This document shows positions 8,342-16,134 of a DNA stretch of 64,000 nt, piece after piece. Position 1 is the stretch's first letter. Each line of letters starts with the position of its first letter. Location of the stretch: the NCBI GenBank assembly GCA_903825315.1, contig CAIKAD010000001.1, positions 248,001 to 312,000 of the forward strand. Reading direction: 5' to 3'. Below the pieces are notes generated by a model. That model ran no database searches, had not been told where the DNA came from, and saw only the letters and a program-made list of their open reading frames with translations. Both the position numbers and the translations under genes were made by a program. The DNA is from an uncultured Candidatus Peregrinibacteria bacterium. Lineage in GTDB: Bacteria; Patescibacteriota; Gracilibacteria; Peribacterales; Peribacteraceae.

Positions 8342-9382
8342 CTATCTTCTCCGCGAAGGCGGCCGGGAGACTGAGGAGGAGGACTGTTGCGCGGCGCTCC
8401 GTTTGAGAGAACGTGCGCGGGCGCGTTCCAGGAGGGATTGCCGTACTGGCCTGAGTGAAGCAGGACAGGAGAAGGTGGTGGTTTGAAAATTACTCGTCGT
8501 TATCGTACGAACGAGATCGGTGTTGGAAGAAACCGCGGTTACCTTCTGCTTTAACGGCAATGCGGTGCAGGATTGCACCGTAAAAAAGAGAGAGAAGGTT
8601 TTGGAGGTTCCGGCAGGGAGCGTGGAAATTGTACAGAGCAGGGTATCGTTCTTGTCTGCTGCCATCTGGCAGGCGCTATCGCTCTGTGTGGGATCCCACG
8701 CAAGGACATTCTGCAGAAAAGGGAACGATGCCGTAATGCCCTGGGCATCGCCGGGGCCGCTATTGGCAATGGTAATGGAGACGGGAAAAGCCGATCCGAT
8801 GGAGGCTTTGAGGGGTACGGCAAGCTGAGCAGTCATGCGCGTGCGGTTGTCCTGAGGATCTCCGGCATTCGGACCGCTCTCATAGGAGCAGGTGAATGTC
8901 GTTGTCACCTCGTTGCTCACGTTATTGGTGAGGTCAGGATCGGCAGTGAGAGGTTTGATGGTCGTCGTATGTTTCAGTGCGTCTGCATCGCACTGGTTGG
9001 ATGTGTAGGTGAGGAGCAGTGTGACGGAGTCGCCGCTTTCGATGGACGGAATGAGGCAGAAGATCTTCCCGTTGTACGTGTCCTTGGTGCAGGACGTATC
9101 CGATTCCGATGGTACAAACGTCAGCAGGGTAGGATCTGTCACATCCCAAAGGGTGATATTGTCGGAGCGGTCCGGGCCGAGATTCTTGACGGTCGCTTTA
9201 TACGTCAGGTATCTACCATTGCCCAATGTTGCTGGACCCTGCAGTGTGACGGAAACGTCGGCGGTGCCAAGGGGTGAAGAAAGGGCGCTCGCCGTTGATA
9301 ATCTTCCACTTTGTACTGTGCCAATGGCCACAAGCACACACAGGAGGACAGCAATCATCATCGAATGTTTGATGGGCATCAT
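8342..9382 (-). CDS. Secreted DUF11-repeat surface protein
   Basis: About 346 residues from the ATG at 9382 or 9379. An N-terminal signal segment (SMMIAVLLCVLVAIGTVQS) is followed by two CARDB/DUF11-like beta-sandwich repeats: DVSVTLQGPATLGNGRYLTYKATVKNLGPD and AVPLKASIGSAFPVSITIANSGPGDAQG, each with the N-x-G-P signature. Each repeat has paired cysteines. The C-terminus is very basic (SLKRSAAQ...RRR) with no obvious anchor. Probably a cell-surface or secreted protein. It is divergent from the VOC gene at 9441 across about 60 bp. Confidence 0.75.
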   Translation of the reverse strand: MMPIKHSMMIAVLLCVLVAIGTVQSGRLSTASALSSPLGTADVSVTLQGPATLGNGRYLTYKATVKNLGPDRSDNITLWDVTDPTLLTFVPSESDTSCTKDTYNGKIFCLIPSIESGDSVTLLLTYTSNQCDADALKHTTTIKPLTADPDLTNNVSNEVTTTFTCSYESGPNAGDPQDNRTRMTAQLAVPLKASIGSAFPVSITIANSGPGDAQGITASFPFLQNVLAWDPTQSDSACQMAADKNDTLLCTISTLPAGTSKTFSLFFTVQSCTALPLKQKVTAVSSNTDLVRTITTSNFQTTTFSCPASLRPVRQSLLERARARSLKRSAAQQSSSSVSRPPSRRR

Positions 9383-9440
9383 GAGTGGGAAAGTGGCCAA
9401 TACTGTAGCATTTATATTCTCGCCAGACGATAATCGGCAC

Positions 9441-9809
9441 ATGCAAAACGCTATCACATGGTTCGACATTCCCAGTACGGACTTTGAGCGGGCGGTGACG
9501 TTCTATTCTACGATCCTCGATGCTCCCGTGAGGGTGCAGGAATTCAACGGGCAGACGATGGGATTCTTTCCCATGGAAGGGAAGGAAGGCGTGGGCGGAG
9601 CGCTTATGCCGCCCATGGAAAACTTCAAGCCCTCCGCTCAGGGTACGCACGTGTTCTTCCCGGTAAAGGACATCGACAAGGCTGCATCCAAAGTGGAGCA
9701 GGCTGGCGGTAAGATCGCTGTGCCCAAGTACATGCTTCCCGATGTCGGCTGGATCGTGATGATCCTCGACACGGAAGGAAATTCGGTGGGGTTGCACAGT
9801 CCGAAGTAG
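9441..9809 (+). CDS. VOC-superfamily (glyoxalase-like) protein
   Basis: 122 residues from the ATG at 9441. It starts MQNAITWFDIPSTDFERAVTFYSTIL, the standard opening of the PhnB/glyoxalase-like VOC fold, and ends with ILDTEGNSVGLHSPK, with the family's terminal metal-ligand region. Two beta-alpha-beta-beta-beta units are visible. Substrate unknown. A GATAAT hexamer ends seven bases before the ATG, so the mRNA may be leaderless. The much longer track ORF beginning at 9009 is antisense to the DUF11 gene and not supported. Confidence 0.85.
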   Translation: MQNAITWFDIPSTDFERAVTFYSTILDAPVRVQEFNGQTMGFFPMEGKEGVGGALMPPMENFKPSAQGTHVFFPVKDIDKAASKVEQAGGKIAVPKYMLPDVGWIVMILDTEGNSVGLHSPK

Positions 9810-9853
9810 TCCAGCATTCACGTCCGGGGTATTTTGTGCAAAGATATTTGCCA

Positions 9854-11182
9854 ATGAATACCACGCGCAACAGAGTCCTCTGGTACGTATTCTACTGGGT
9901 CAACTGGGGGGTAATCCTCTGGTTCTGGTGGTGGATATCCGGGTCTTTGTTTTTGCAGGGGTCTGCATCTGCACTGGTCGCACTCGGGCGACTTACGGGG
10001 CTTGCGGCTGCGTACCTCATCTTGCTCCAATTCTTCACCATTGGCCGCACGCCATGGCTTGAGCGCACATTCGGGCTCGATAGATTATCGCGCTTCCACC
10101 ACAAATCTGGACAGTGGGGCTTTCTCCTCTTGCTCGCACATCCGGTCCTGCTTTCGTTCGGGTATGCAGGACAACTGCATACCGGCATCGTCGCGCAATT
10201 CCTGTCCTTCCTCTCGAGTGACGATATTTTACAAGCGGCGATTGGGCTCGGTTTCTTTACAATCGTTGTCGTAACATCTATCACCCTTGCACGCCGCCAC
10301 CTGCGGTACGAAATGTGGTACCTGGTGCACCTCATTGCGTATGTCGCAGTGTTCCTGTCGTTTTCGCACCAAGTGGAACTGGGGACGGACCTTACGGGCA
10401 GTACAGTCTTTATTCTCTATTGGATCGCGCTCTATGCAACAGTCTTCGCTAGTCACATTGTATTCCGCATCGTATGGCCGTTCATTCTCTATCGGCGCCA
10501 CAGGTTCCGGGTGGAGCGCGTGGAACGGGAGACGCATGATGTTGTGTCGATCGTCATCGGCGGGGAACAGATGGACCGCTTCCGTATTAAGCCGGGCCAG
10601 TTCATGATCCTGCGGTTCCTCGACCGGCACTGGTGGCAGGCGCATCCTTTTTCGCTCTCCAGCTTGCCGGACAGCAAATCCCTGCGCGTTACCATCAAGG
10701 CGGTGGGGGACTTTACGCGTAGGGTTGAGAAGATCGGTGAGGGGACGGGTGTGCTCATCGAGGGGCCGTATGGCATCTTTACGGACGGTCCGGACACCCG
10801 GCCGAAGGCATTGCTCATTGCCGGAGGCATCGGCATCACACCGGTGCGCGCGCTTTTTGAGCAGCTTGCACGTCTCGGGAAGGACGTTGTTCTCCTCTAT
10901 AGCAACCGGACGGAACGGGACGTGGCGTTGCGTCGGGAGCTGGAGGAGATTGTGCGGGAATGCTCTTGCGCCAAGGTGATTCATGTCCTCACTGAGCAGC
11001 CGAACTTTGCCGGGGAAAAGGGGAGGCTCGACGAGGGGAAGATCCAGCATCTCGTGCCGGATGCGTCGGAGCGCGAGGCCTACGTGTGCGGGCCTGTTCC
11101 CATGATGAACGCGCTCGTGCCAGCGCTCGAGAGAATCGGTATTCCCGCGGCGCGCATCCACCACGAGAAATTTGCGCTGTGA
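9854..11182 (+). CDS. Ferric reductase-like transmembrane flavoprotein
   Basis: 442 residues. The first about 210 hold six membrane helices of a ferric-reductase-like domain with candidate haem-ligand His pairs (HHKSGQWGFLLLLAHP and the later LVHLIAYVAVFLSFSHQ). The remaining part is an FNR-type reductase: FAD motif HPFSLSSLPD, the pyrophosphate-binding GPYG, NAD(P)-binding LLIAGGIGITPVRALFEQL, and the C-terminal YVCGPVPMMNALVPALE ending in HHEKFAL. It should move electrons from NAD(P)H across the membrane to an outside acceptor such as metal or oxygen. The physiological acceptor is unknown. Alternative GTG start at 9836. Confidence 0.88.
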   Translation: MNTTRNRVLWYVFYWVNWGVILWFWWWISGSLFLQGSASALVALGRLTGLAAAYLILLQFFTIGRTPWLERTFGLDRLSRFHHKSGQWGFLLLLAHPVLLSFGYAGQLHTGIVAQFLSFLSSDDILQAAIGLGFFTIVVVTSITLARRHLRYEMWYLVHLIAYVAVFLSFSHQVELGTDLTGSTVFILYWIALYATVFASHIVFRIVWPFILYRRHRFRVERVERETHDVVSIVIGGEQMDRFRIKPGQFMILRFLDRHWWQAHPFSLSSLPDSKSLRVTIKAVGDFTRRVEKIGEGTGVLIEGPYGIFTDGPDTRPKALLIAGGIGITPVRALFEQLARLGKDVVLLYSNRTERDVALRRELEEIVRECSCAKVIHVLTEQPNFAGEKGRLDEGKIQHLVPDASEREAYVCGPVPMMNALVPALERIGIPAARIHHEKFAL

Positions 11183-11368
11183 TCGTTCTAACATTACGGG
11201 ATTATTGCCTTCGGGCGGTCATACCTGCGACCGAAGGAGATGATGCAATGATCTGCGGGTCATGTGTGGCGGAAATCGTGCGCGCATGATCTATGCAGTA
11301 TGTGTATGACACGATCAGGAGAAATTATCTCCCAAAGATTGAACACAAAAGTTGTACAATAGCGCTCG

Positions 11369-11605
11369 TTACTCACGGCTCCTGAGCTCACCTTCATTGC
11401 TCTTTTCCATAAGGTGACGCGTCCGCGAGATTTCGTCGCGTGCATATTCATCCGCTTCCTGCTGCGTTTGGAACACATGCTCCTTCCAGCGAACGGTTTC
11501 CATGCGTCGCCGTCCGCTAAAGAGTATAGCTCCCGGATGATAGGTACCCTCGCCGGATCGGTACGTATCCAGGATGTAGGAATCCGCTTCCTTGAGTTGA
11601 GGCAT
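11369..11605 (-). CDS. Small hypothetical protein
   Basis: 78 residues, no membrane segment, starting MPQLKEADSYILDTYRSGEG. The centre reads VRWKEHVFQTQQEADEYARDEI, which resembles short single-domain cytoplasmic proteins but matches no family I know. It lies opposite and adjacent to the broken cold-shock gene. The upstream flank 11183-11368 shows no gene. Confidence 0.5.
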   Translation of the reverse strand: MPQLKEADSYILDTYRSGEGTYHPGAILFSGRRRMETVRWKEHVFQTQQEADEYARDEISRTRHLMEKSNEGELRSRE

Positions 11606-11614
11606 ACGTGGAGG

Positions 11615-11830
11615 ATGAAGGGAGCAATAATCTGCTTTTTAGGTGGTTACGTCCATCATAAGGTCATAAATCTGGATTCTTTCCCCAAACAAGGGCTACC
11701 GGACGTGTTCTTCCACATGAGCGCGTGCGCGGATATTCCCTTTGATCAGTTGCAGGAGGGGCAGGCCGTGCAGTTTGAGATGGTTTCCGGTCCCAAGGGG
11801 CCCAAGGCCGAGAACGTGCGACCGGCGTGA
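11615..11830 (+). pseudogene. Cold-shock domain protein with destroyed N-terminal half
   Basis: The last about 40 codons (DVFFHMSACADIPFDQLQEGQAVQFEM..GPKGPKAENVRPA) are nearly the same as the intact cold-shock protein at 14734-14931, including RNP2-like VFFH and the terminal GPKGPKAENVRPA. The region that should encode beta1-beta2 and RNP1 (TGTIKKKTDKGFGFIT in the intact copy) is replaced by unrelated sequence (CFLGGYVHHKVINLDSFPKQ). Without the RNP1 face it should not bind nucleic acid. A frame stays open from an ATG at 11615. Either a 5'-replaced duplicate or a decaying paralogue. Confidence 0.7.
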
Positions 11831-11952
11831 GGTAGCGCGATCATCGCTCTTCTTGATTTGGAGGCTTCGAAAGAGGTTCTGCGATGCGAAAGACGGATGG
11901 ATCGGAAATTCGTTCCTCTTCCATGCATTATTGGGGGAGTTCCGAGGACAAA

Positions 11953-11982
11953 CAAAAAATCCCCCGGCCGAGCCGGGGGGGG
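11953..11982 (-). terminator. Intrinsic terminator of the zinc-ribbon gene
   Basis: Stem CCCCCGGC/GCCGGGGG with a 3-nt loop, followed on the minus strand by ATTTTTTG. It lies about 90 nt past the stop of the 12069-12515 gene. Confidence 0.8.
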
Positions 11983-12068
11983 TCCTTGGTACATCTTGCA
12001 GTAGACAAAGCTACACCACTTTTCTGCATTTGAATACATCCATGACACAACAAGCGAATATACTCATT

Positions 12069-12515
12069 TCATTGTTTTGAGGGGTCAACGATGTAGCCTT
12101 TGCCATCGCAAAAGTAACAAGTCCACGGGCAATAGCTTCCATCCCATTCTATCTGCACTGTACCTTCATGGCATTCCGGATTGGGGCACGCTTTCAAATG
12201 GGGATTGTTTGCCAGGAATTCGGAAAAACTTACTTCCACTTTTACTCCACAACGAGTACAGGTACGAGTTCGCCCAGATAAATCCCCAAGTATATGCAAC
12301 ACATTCCGAGACTCTGTAGCGCCGCACTCCGTACAGCGCACCTGCGTTTGGCAACTGCCCTCTTCGACGTATCCCACCTCACCAAACGTATGTCGAATCA
12401 TTCGTTTCACTCGCAAACACCGAAGACACTTGCGTTCTTTTCCACAGGAAACCTTTTGCCATGGAGACCACTTGTGGAAGTCCATGGCACACAACATTGC
12501 TATTATCCATCGCAT
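12069..12515 (-). CDS. Multi-CxxC zinc-ribbon protein
   Basis: 148 residues with cysteine pairs arranged as several zinc knuckles: CGKERKCLRC, CTEC, CTRC, CPNPEC and CPWTCYFC. The C-terminal CPNPECHEGTV...CYFCDGKGYI resembles a DnaJ-type CxxCxGxG zinc finger. No further domain is recognised. On the mRNA the ATG is preceded by AGAGGAG, a good Shine-Dalgarno at proper spacing, which is unusual among the genes of this window and may point to acquisition. M11 is an alternative start. Confidence 0.65.
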   Translation of the reverse strand: MRWIIAMLCAMDFHKWSPWQKVSCGKERKCLRCLRVKRMIRHTFGEVGYVEEGSCQTQVRCTECGATESRNVLHILGDLSGRTRTCTRCGVKVEVSFSEFLANNPHLKACPNPECHEGTVQIEWDGSYCPWTCYFCDGKGYIVDPSKQ

Positions 12516-12715
12516 GTCTCACTCCTCTTGAAGTAGTAATGTAACTCGCACTGCCTTTGGACCTAAAGACCGCAGGCAAACTACAGAATGCAGTCTGCAT
12601 GTCTACGCTAGCAGCCGTACTGTTTCGGGCAACAATATTGTGTAGGACAGTCAACTTTTGCCCTATTGTCTGCTACATTGTGTGGTATTCTGCTCCAGCA
12701 TTTTGGGGAGTAGCC

Positions 12716-12743
12716 CCGCCTTCGGCGGACTACGGCGGGCAGG
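12716..12743. repeat. REP-like palindrome CCCGCC...GGCGGG
   Basis: CCCGCCTTCGGCGGACTACGGCGGGC forms a stem with the central GGACTACGG word that recurs in related form at 40340. Such palindromes are scattered in genomes of many uncultured phyla. The 12516-12786 gap otherwise holds no gene. Confidence 0.55.
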
Positions 12744-12786
12744 AGCCTTGTTCATTATCGTAGAACTCGTTAGATTCTTCTCATAT

Positions 12787-12861
12787 TGGGGAGTAGCCAA
12801 GTGGTAAGGCACCTGCCTCTGGAGCAGGCATTCGGGGGTTCGAATCCCTCCTCCCCAGCCA
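12787..12861 (+). tRNA. tRNA-Gln(CTG)
   Basis: Cloverleaf TGGGGAGTAGCCAAG..., U1-A72 acceptor pair typical of Gln, anticodon arm CCTGC-CTCTGGA-GCAGG giving CTG, T arm with TTCGAAT, encoded CCA at 12859-12861. Immediately followed by an AT-rich orphan gene. Confidence 0.95.
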
Positions 12862-12880
12862 AATAGTCTATTATAGAAAC

Positions 12881-13375
12881 ATGAGTATCGGTCTTGTTCT
12901 TCAGATAACGGGGGCAACCATCCTTGTAATCGGATTAACTTTTTCTTTCTTTCAACGAACACCAACTATCTTTACATACATGAAAAAAGTCTCAGGTATT
13001 TTTAGCGATTTCAAAGGTGATAATTATTTTGAAAAGCCGAGAGTTGAAATTAAGTCACTAGAAATAAACAGTCCAAATCCGAGTCCGGAAATTGGATATG
13101 ATTCAGAATATAAATTAAACATCATTACACCAAATCCAATCGCAAGATTTATTCTTAATATTAGGGTTCCGGATTCAGCATGGAGACCAGAAGAACCATT
13201 TTCACTTTTTAATGACACTGTGACAGGTGATAGAGCTTGGTATGAGAATTACCAGAAATACCCAGTCAAAAATGGTTATGCAACCATTGAAATTCCTAAT
13301 GCTGCCGGGGAATACCATCTTGTTTTTGGAAATACAAAACCTGAAGAGCTTACAATCAATGACATTAAGTGGTGA
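12881..13375 (+). CDS. AT-rich orphan, membrane-anchored protein
   Basis: 164 residues. One N-terminal membrane helix (LVLQITGATILVIGLTFSFF) is followed by a region that looks like an all-beta extracytoplasmic domain, ending YHLVFGNTKPEELTINDIKW. The gene and its flanks to 13480 are clearly richer in A+T and in Asn, Ile and Lys codons than the surroundings. It starts 19 nt after the 3' end of tRNA-Gln, a classical integration target. No integrase or repeated tRNA end is visible within the islet. Function unknown; recent acquisition is an inference. Confidence 0.65.
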   Translation: MSIGLVLQITGATILVIGLTFSFFQRTPTIFTYMKKVSGIFSDFKGDNYFEKPRVEIKSLEINSPNPSPEIGYDSEYKLNIITPNPIARFILNIRVPDSAWRPEEPFSLFNDTVTGDRAWYENYQKYPVKNGYATIEIPNAAGEYHLVFGNTKPEELTINDIKW

Positions 13376-13480
13376 TTTCTAAAATCAACCACCAGCACCA
13401 GCCACTAGGTCCGGTGTTTAAATATCCAATATCAATAGCCAAAATAATAGAACACAAAATATGTTCAATATGTAGAAATC

Positions 13481-14728
13481 CTACCGTCTTCCCCCACGGT
13501 GGCGGCTTCGCCCCCAGGAGCGGTGGCGATGACGCGGTCCGGAATGGTGCGGAGGGGCAGAAGGTGTGGGAGCGGTGTGTGTGGGAAGCGTGGGATGGAC
13601 GGTGACGGACGAAGAACGGCGGCGGATGGGGGCACGGATCAGGCGTTCGATGTCCCGGATATTGCTCGTCTGTTCCGGTGTCGCGAACGAGATGGCCCGG
13701 CCTTCCTTTCCGGCGCGCGCCGTGCGTCCGATGCGATGCACATAGTCGGAGGGATCGTCGGGAAGATCGAAATTGATCACCACGGTAATGTTCGAAACGT
13801 CGATGCCGCGGGAGGCGATGTCCGTTGCGACGAGAATGCGGTACTTGCCCGATTTAAAACCCTCCAGTGCTTCCTTCCGCTGCGATTGCGAGCGATTGGC
13901 GTGCATCTCTGCCGCACTGTGTCCCATGCTTTGCACTGCACGGGTGATCTTGCGCGCGCCGTACTTGGTGCGCGAAAAAATGAGTACGCTTCCTTTCTGT
14001 TCTTGCAGGATCGATCCGAGGAGCGGGAGCTTTTCTTCCCGACGGACAATGAACAGCTCCTGTTCCACCTTTTCGGCTGCGGTGCCGGCGGGCGCCACTT
14101 CTATGCGGAGCGGCGAGCGCATGTGTCTGCTCGCGAGCCGCAGGATCTCCGGAGGCATGGTGGCGGAGAAGAGCATCGTCTGCCGTTCCTGCGGTACATG
14201 ACGCAGGATGCGCTCAATCTGCGGTTTGAATCCCATGTCGAGCATCCGGTCTGCTTCGTCCAGCACGAGGATCTTCACTTCGCGGAGCGTTACGGTGCCC
14301 TGTTCCAGGTGGTCATTGAGGCGGCCGGGTGTTGCGATGAGAATGCGGGGATTCCGTCTCAACATCTCCCTCTGCCGTTGCATGGATGCGCCGCCGATGA
14401 ATACGGCCGTGTGGATACCGAGTTCTTGCGCGAGAGGATGCAGTGTTTCTTCTACCTGGGCTGCAAGCTCTCTTGTGGGAAGAACGACCAGCGCCCGCCC
14501 TCCGTTCCCGAGATTCTGGAGTAGGGGAATGCCGAAGGCTAGTGTCTTCCCTGTTCCTGTTTGCGCAATTCCCACCACATCTTTGCCCTCAAGCGAGGGG
14601 GGAATTGCCTGATGCTGTATGGGAGTGGGTATAGAAAACCCCCGTTCGCCGAGCATCCGAAGCAGGACGGGTTGTATTCCGAGTCCTTGGAATGCTGATG
14701 CTGGCGAGCGGGGGGGATCCGTGATCAC
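13481..14728 (-). CDS. rhlE: DEAD-box ATP-dependent RNA helicase, RhlE type
   Basis: 415 residues. Ordered motifs: Q motif (FSIPTPIQHQAIP), I AQTGTGKT, Ia PTRELAAQ, II VLDEADRMLDMGF, III SATMP, IV IFSRTK, V ATDIASRGID, VI HRIGRTARAG. The C-terminal tail (RRRSSSV...HHSGPRHRHRSWGRSRHRGGRR) is basic and Arg/His-rich, suited to RNA binding. GTG start at 14728, five nt after the stop of the cold-shock gene, so the two form a cold-adaptation operon: an RNA chaperone plus a helicase. Likely roles are RNA unwinding in decay or ribosome assembly. Confidence 0.93.
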   Translation of the reverse strand: MITDPPRSPASAFQGLGIQPVLLRMLGERGFSIPTPIQHQAIPPSLEGKDVVGIAQTGTGKTLAFGIPLLQNLGNGGRALVVLPTRELAAQVEETLHPLAQELGIHTAVFIGGASMQRQREMLRRNPRILIATPGRLNDHLEQGTVTLREVKILVLDEADRMLDMGFKPQIERILRHVPQERQTMLFSATMPPEILRLASRHMRSPLRIEVAPAGTAAEKVEQELFIVRREEKLPLLGSILQEQKGSVLIFSRTKYGARKITRAVQSMGHSAAEMHANRSQSQRKEALEGFKSGKYRILVATDIASRGIDVSNITVVINFDLPDDPSDYVHRIGRTARAGKEGRAISFATPEQTSNIRDIERLIRAPIRRRSSSVTVHPTLPTHTAPTPSAPPHHSGPRHRHRSWGRSRHRGGRR

Positions 14729-14733
14729 GTTAC

Positions 14734-14931
14734 TCAGGCGGGACGCACGTTCTCGGCCTTGGGACCCTTGGGCCCCTGTCCCATTTCAAATTGCACGGTC
14801 TGGCCTTCGTTCAGTTGATCGAAAGGCACTTCCACGCAGGAGCTCGAATGGAAGAAGACGTCCGACGAACCGTCGACGGTGATAAAACCAAATCCCTTGT
14901 CTGTTTTCTTCTTGATCGTACCGGTAGGCAT
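14734..14931 (-). CDS. csp: Cold-shock domain RNA chaperone
   Basis: 65 residues from the ATG at 14931 (MPTGTIKKKTDKGFGFIT). RNP1 KGFGFI and RNP2 DVFFH are present, as is the terminal GPKGPKAENVRP. It has the normal CspA length and should bind single-stranded RNA. The long upstream extension in the track (to 15174) has no CSP character. First gene of a csp-rhlE unit. A C-terminal half paralogue is at 11615. The 14932-15290 flank shows no other gene. Confidence 0.95.
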   Translation of the reverse strand: MPTGTIKKKTDKGFGFITVDGSSDVFFHSSSCVEVPFDQLNEGQTVQFEMGQGPKGPKAENVRPA

Positions 14932-15290
14932 TGAAGAGGATGGGTAAGAAATGAAGCACACGATGTGCAGTAATGTCATCTTACCATGAAGGTGGAAAAG
15001 ATGCCATTTTTGGTGCTCAAATGCCCTGGAATGGCAATAGTGGGCTACAGAGCCATTTTGGAGAGCTATGGAAATGAGGAAGCTGTCATAGCTACGAAGC
15101 ACTGGAGAGCGGCAAGAGCCCATTGCAGAGTTGCCCTGGGAGGAATGGAAGAGTGCCAGTTCCTGGGTGGCCATTCACCAGCACCAATCGGAAAACGACT
15201 AGACCTATGGTCAGTCAACATCGTTCCTTCGTATGTTCGAATGAATTTTCCTGGCTAACAATCCAGTGCTGTGCAAATCACCTCGTAAGT

Positions 15291-15785
15291 TCAGCGACGT
15301 CCATTTTCCGTTTTCATATCAAGTGCATACTGTACTAATTGTTGCAGGACAGCAGCGAACGATGCTATCACTAATGGAGCACATGCAAACGCAAACGCCA
15401 TGAGTACCAGACCTGGGGCATCGTCCAAATCAGCGATGGATACGGCAAGTGGCATTGCTACGAGATACATGAATGTCATGGCAATCGCGCTTCCTGCAAT
15501 ATTTCTCAATGCTTTGATCGATAATTGTGAAAATGCATTGTTCGAATCAATGGAGTGGAGGAGCAGCAACGCCTGATACAGTGCGAAGAGAAATGGAATG
15601 ATCGTTGCATAGATGCCGATCAATCCGGGATACAGTACATACTTGGATATCGGCGATTCAGTTGCCGCGCTAACCCAGACATCCGGAAGTGAAAATATTG
15701 CGAGTGCAAGTGCTGCAATCCCTATGAGGACAATCACAGCTTTTAAGAATAGGGTAGAAGCCAGTTTGGTCATGGGAATATTCAC
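15291..15785 (-). CDS. Four-helix hypothetical membrane protein
   Basis: 164 residues with about four membrane segments (AVIVLIGIAALALAIFSLP; LIGIYATIIPFLFALYQALLLL; IAGSAIAMTFMYLVAMPLAV; LVLMAFAFACAPLVIASFAAVL). This spacing resembles DUF2975-type proteins, which often pair with a small Cro-like regulator, but none is here. GTG start at 15785 overlaps (GTGA) the stop of a short upstream frame, suggesting translational coupling. Function unknown. Confidence 0.65.
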   Translation of the reverse strand: MNIPMTKLASTLFLKAVIVLIGIAALALAIFSLPDVWVSAATESPISKYVLYPGLIGIYATIIPFLFALYQALLLLHSIDSNNAFSQLSIKALRNIAGSAIAMTFMYLVAMPLAVSIADLDDAPGLVLMAFAFACAPLVIASFAAVLQQLVQYALDMKTENGRR

Positions 15786-15931
15786 AGAAAGGTAGAAATC
15801 AATGTGTTGCTCTGGACGGTCAAATCGTTTGCGGATGTACTTTCGACGGCATTCTCAATAATCAGTGTAAACATTGCTGCCGCGGTTGCAATAACGATCG
15901 AACCGAACGTGAGGAGGAAGCCCAAGAACAC
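15782..15931 (-). other. Possible short hydrophobic ORF coupled to 15785 gene, in a decayed stretch
   Basis: A 49-codon frame from GTG 15931 reads VFLGFLLTFGSIVIATAAAM..., ending with TGA that overlaps the next gene's GTG (GTGA). Upstream, to about 16134, other frames also encode short hydrophobic pieces (for example SAFFIGALIPMNLALAR, then stop). This looks like the remains of a longer membrane protein broken by frameshifts, but sequence alone cannot prove it. The + strand ORF 15804-16082 is judged a shadow. Confidence 0.3.
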
Positions 15932-16134
15932 CCCGCCGTTCGAGAGATCGTCTATCGTTATGATGACAAGGCAATATAGCGCATCCCAAGAGAGCAGAAC
16001 CGGGCAGTTCGATGTGCATTACGCCATCTCCGATGACGCGAACAGAATCATTATCGCGCTAGTGCCAGGTTCATGGGAATGAGCGCGCCGATGAAGAACG
16101 CACTAGGGATGAAGTAGGAAGAGGGCGTGGGTGT

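Noticed and set aside
9009-9440. N-terminal extension of the VOC protein in the ORF track
   Set aside because: Antisense to the DUF11 gene, and the VOC fold starts exactly at MQNAITWF (9441).
13499-14524. 341-aa ORF antisense to rhlE
   Set aside because: All DEAD-box motifs are on the opposite strand; shadow frame.
15804-16082. 92-aa + strand ORF
   Set aside because: Opposite strand of a hydrophobic remnant; no start context and no family.
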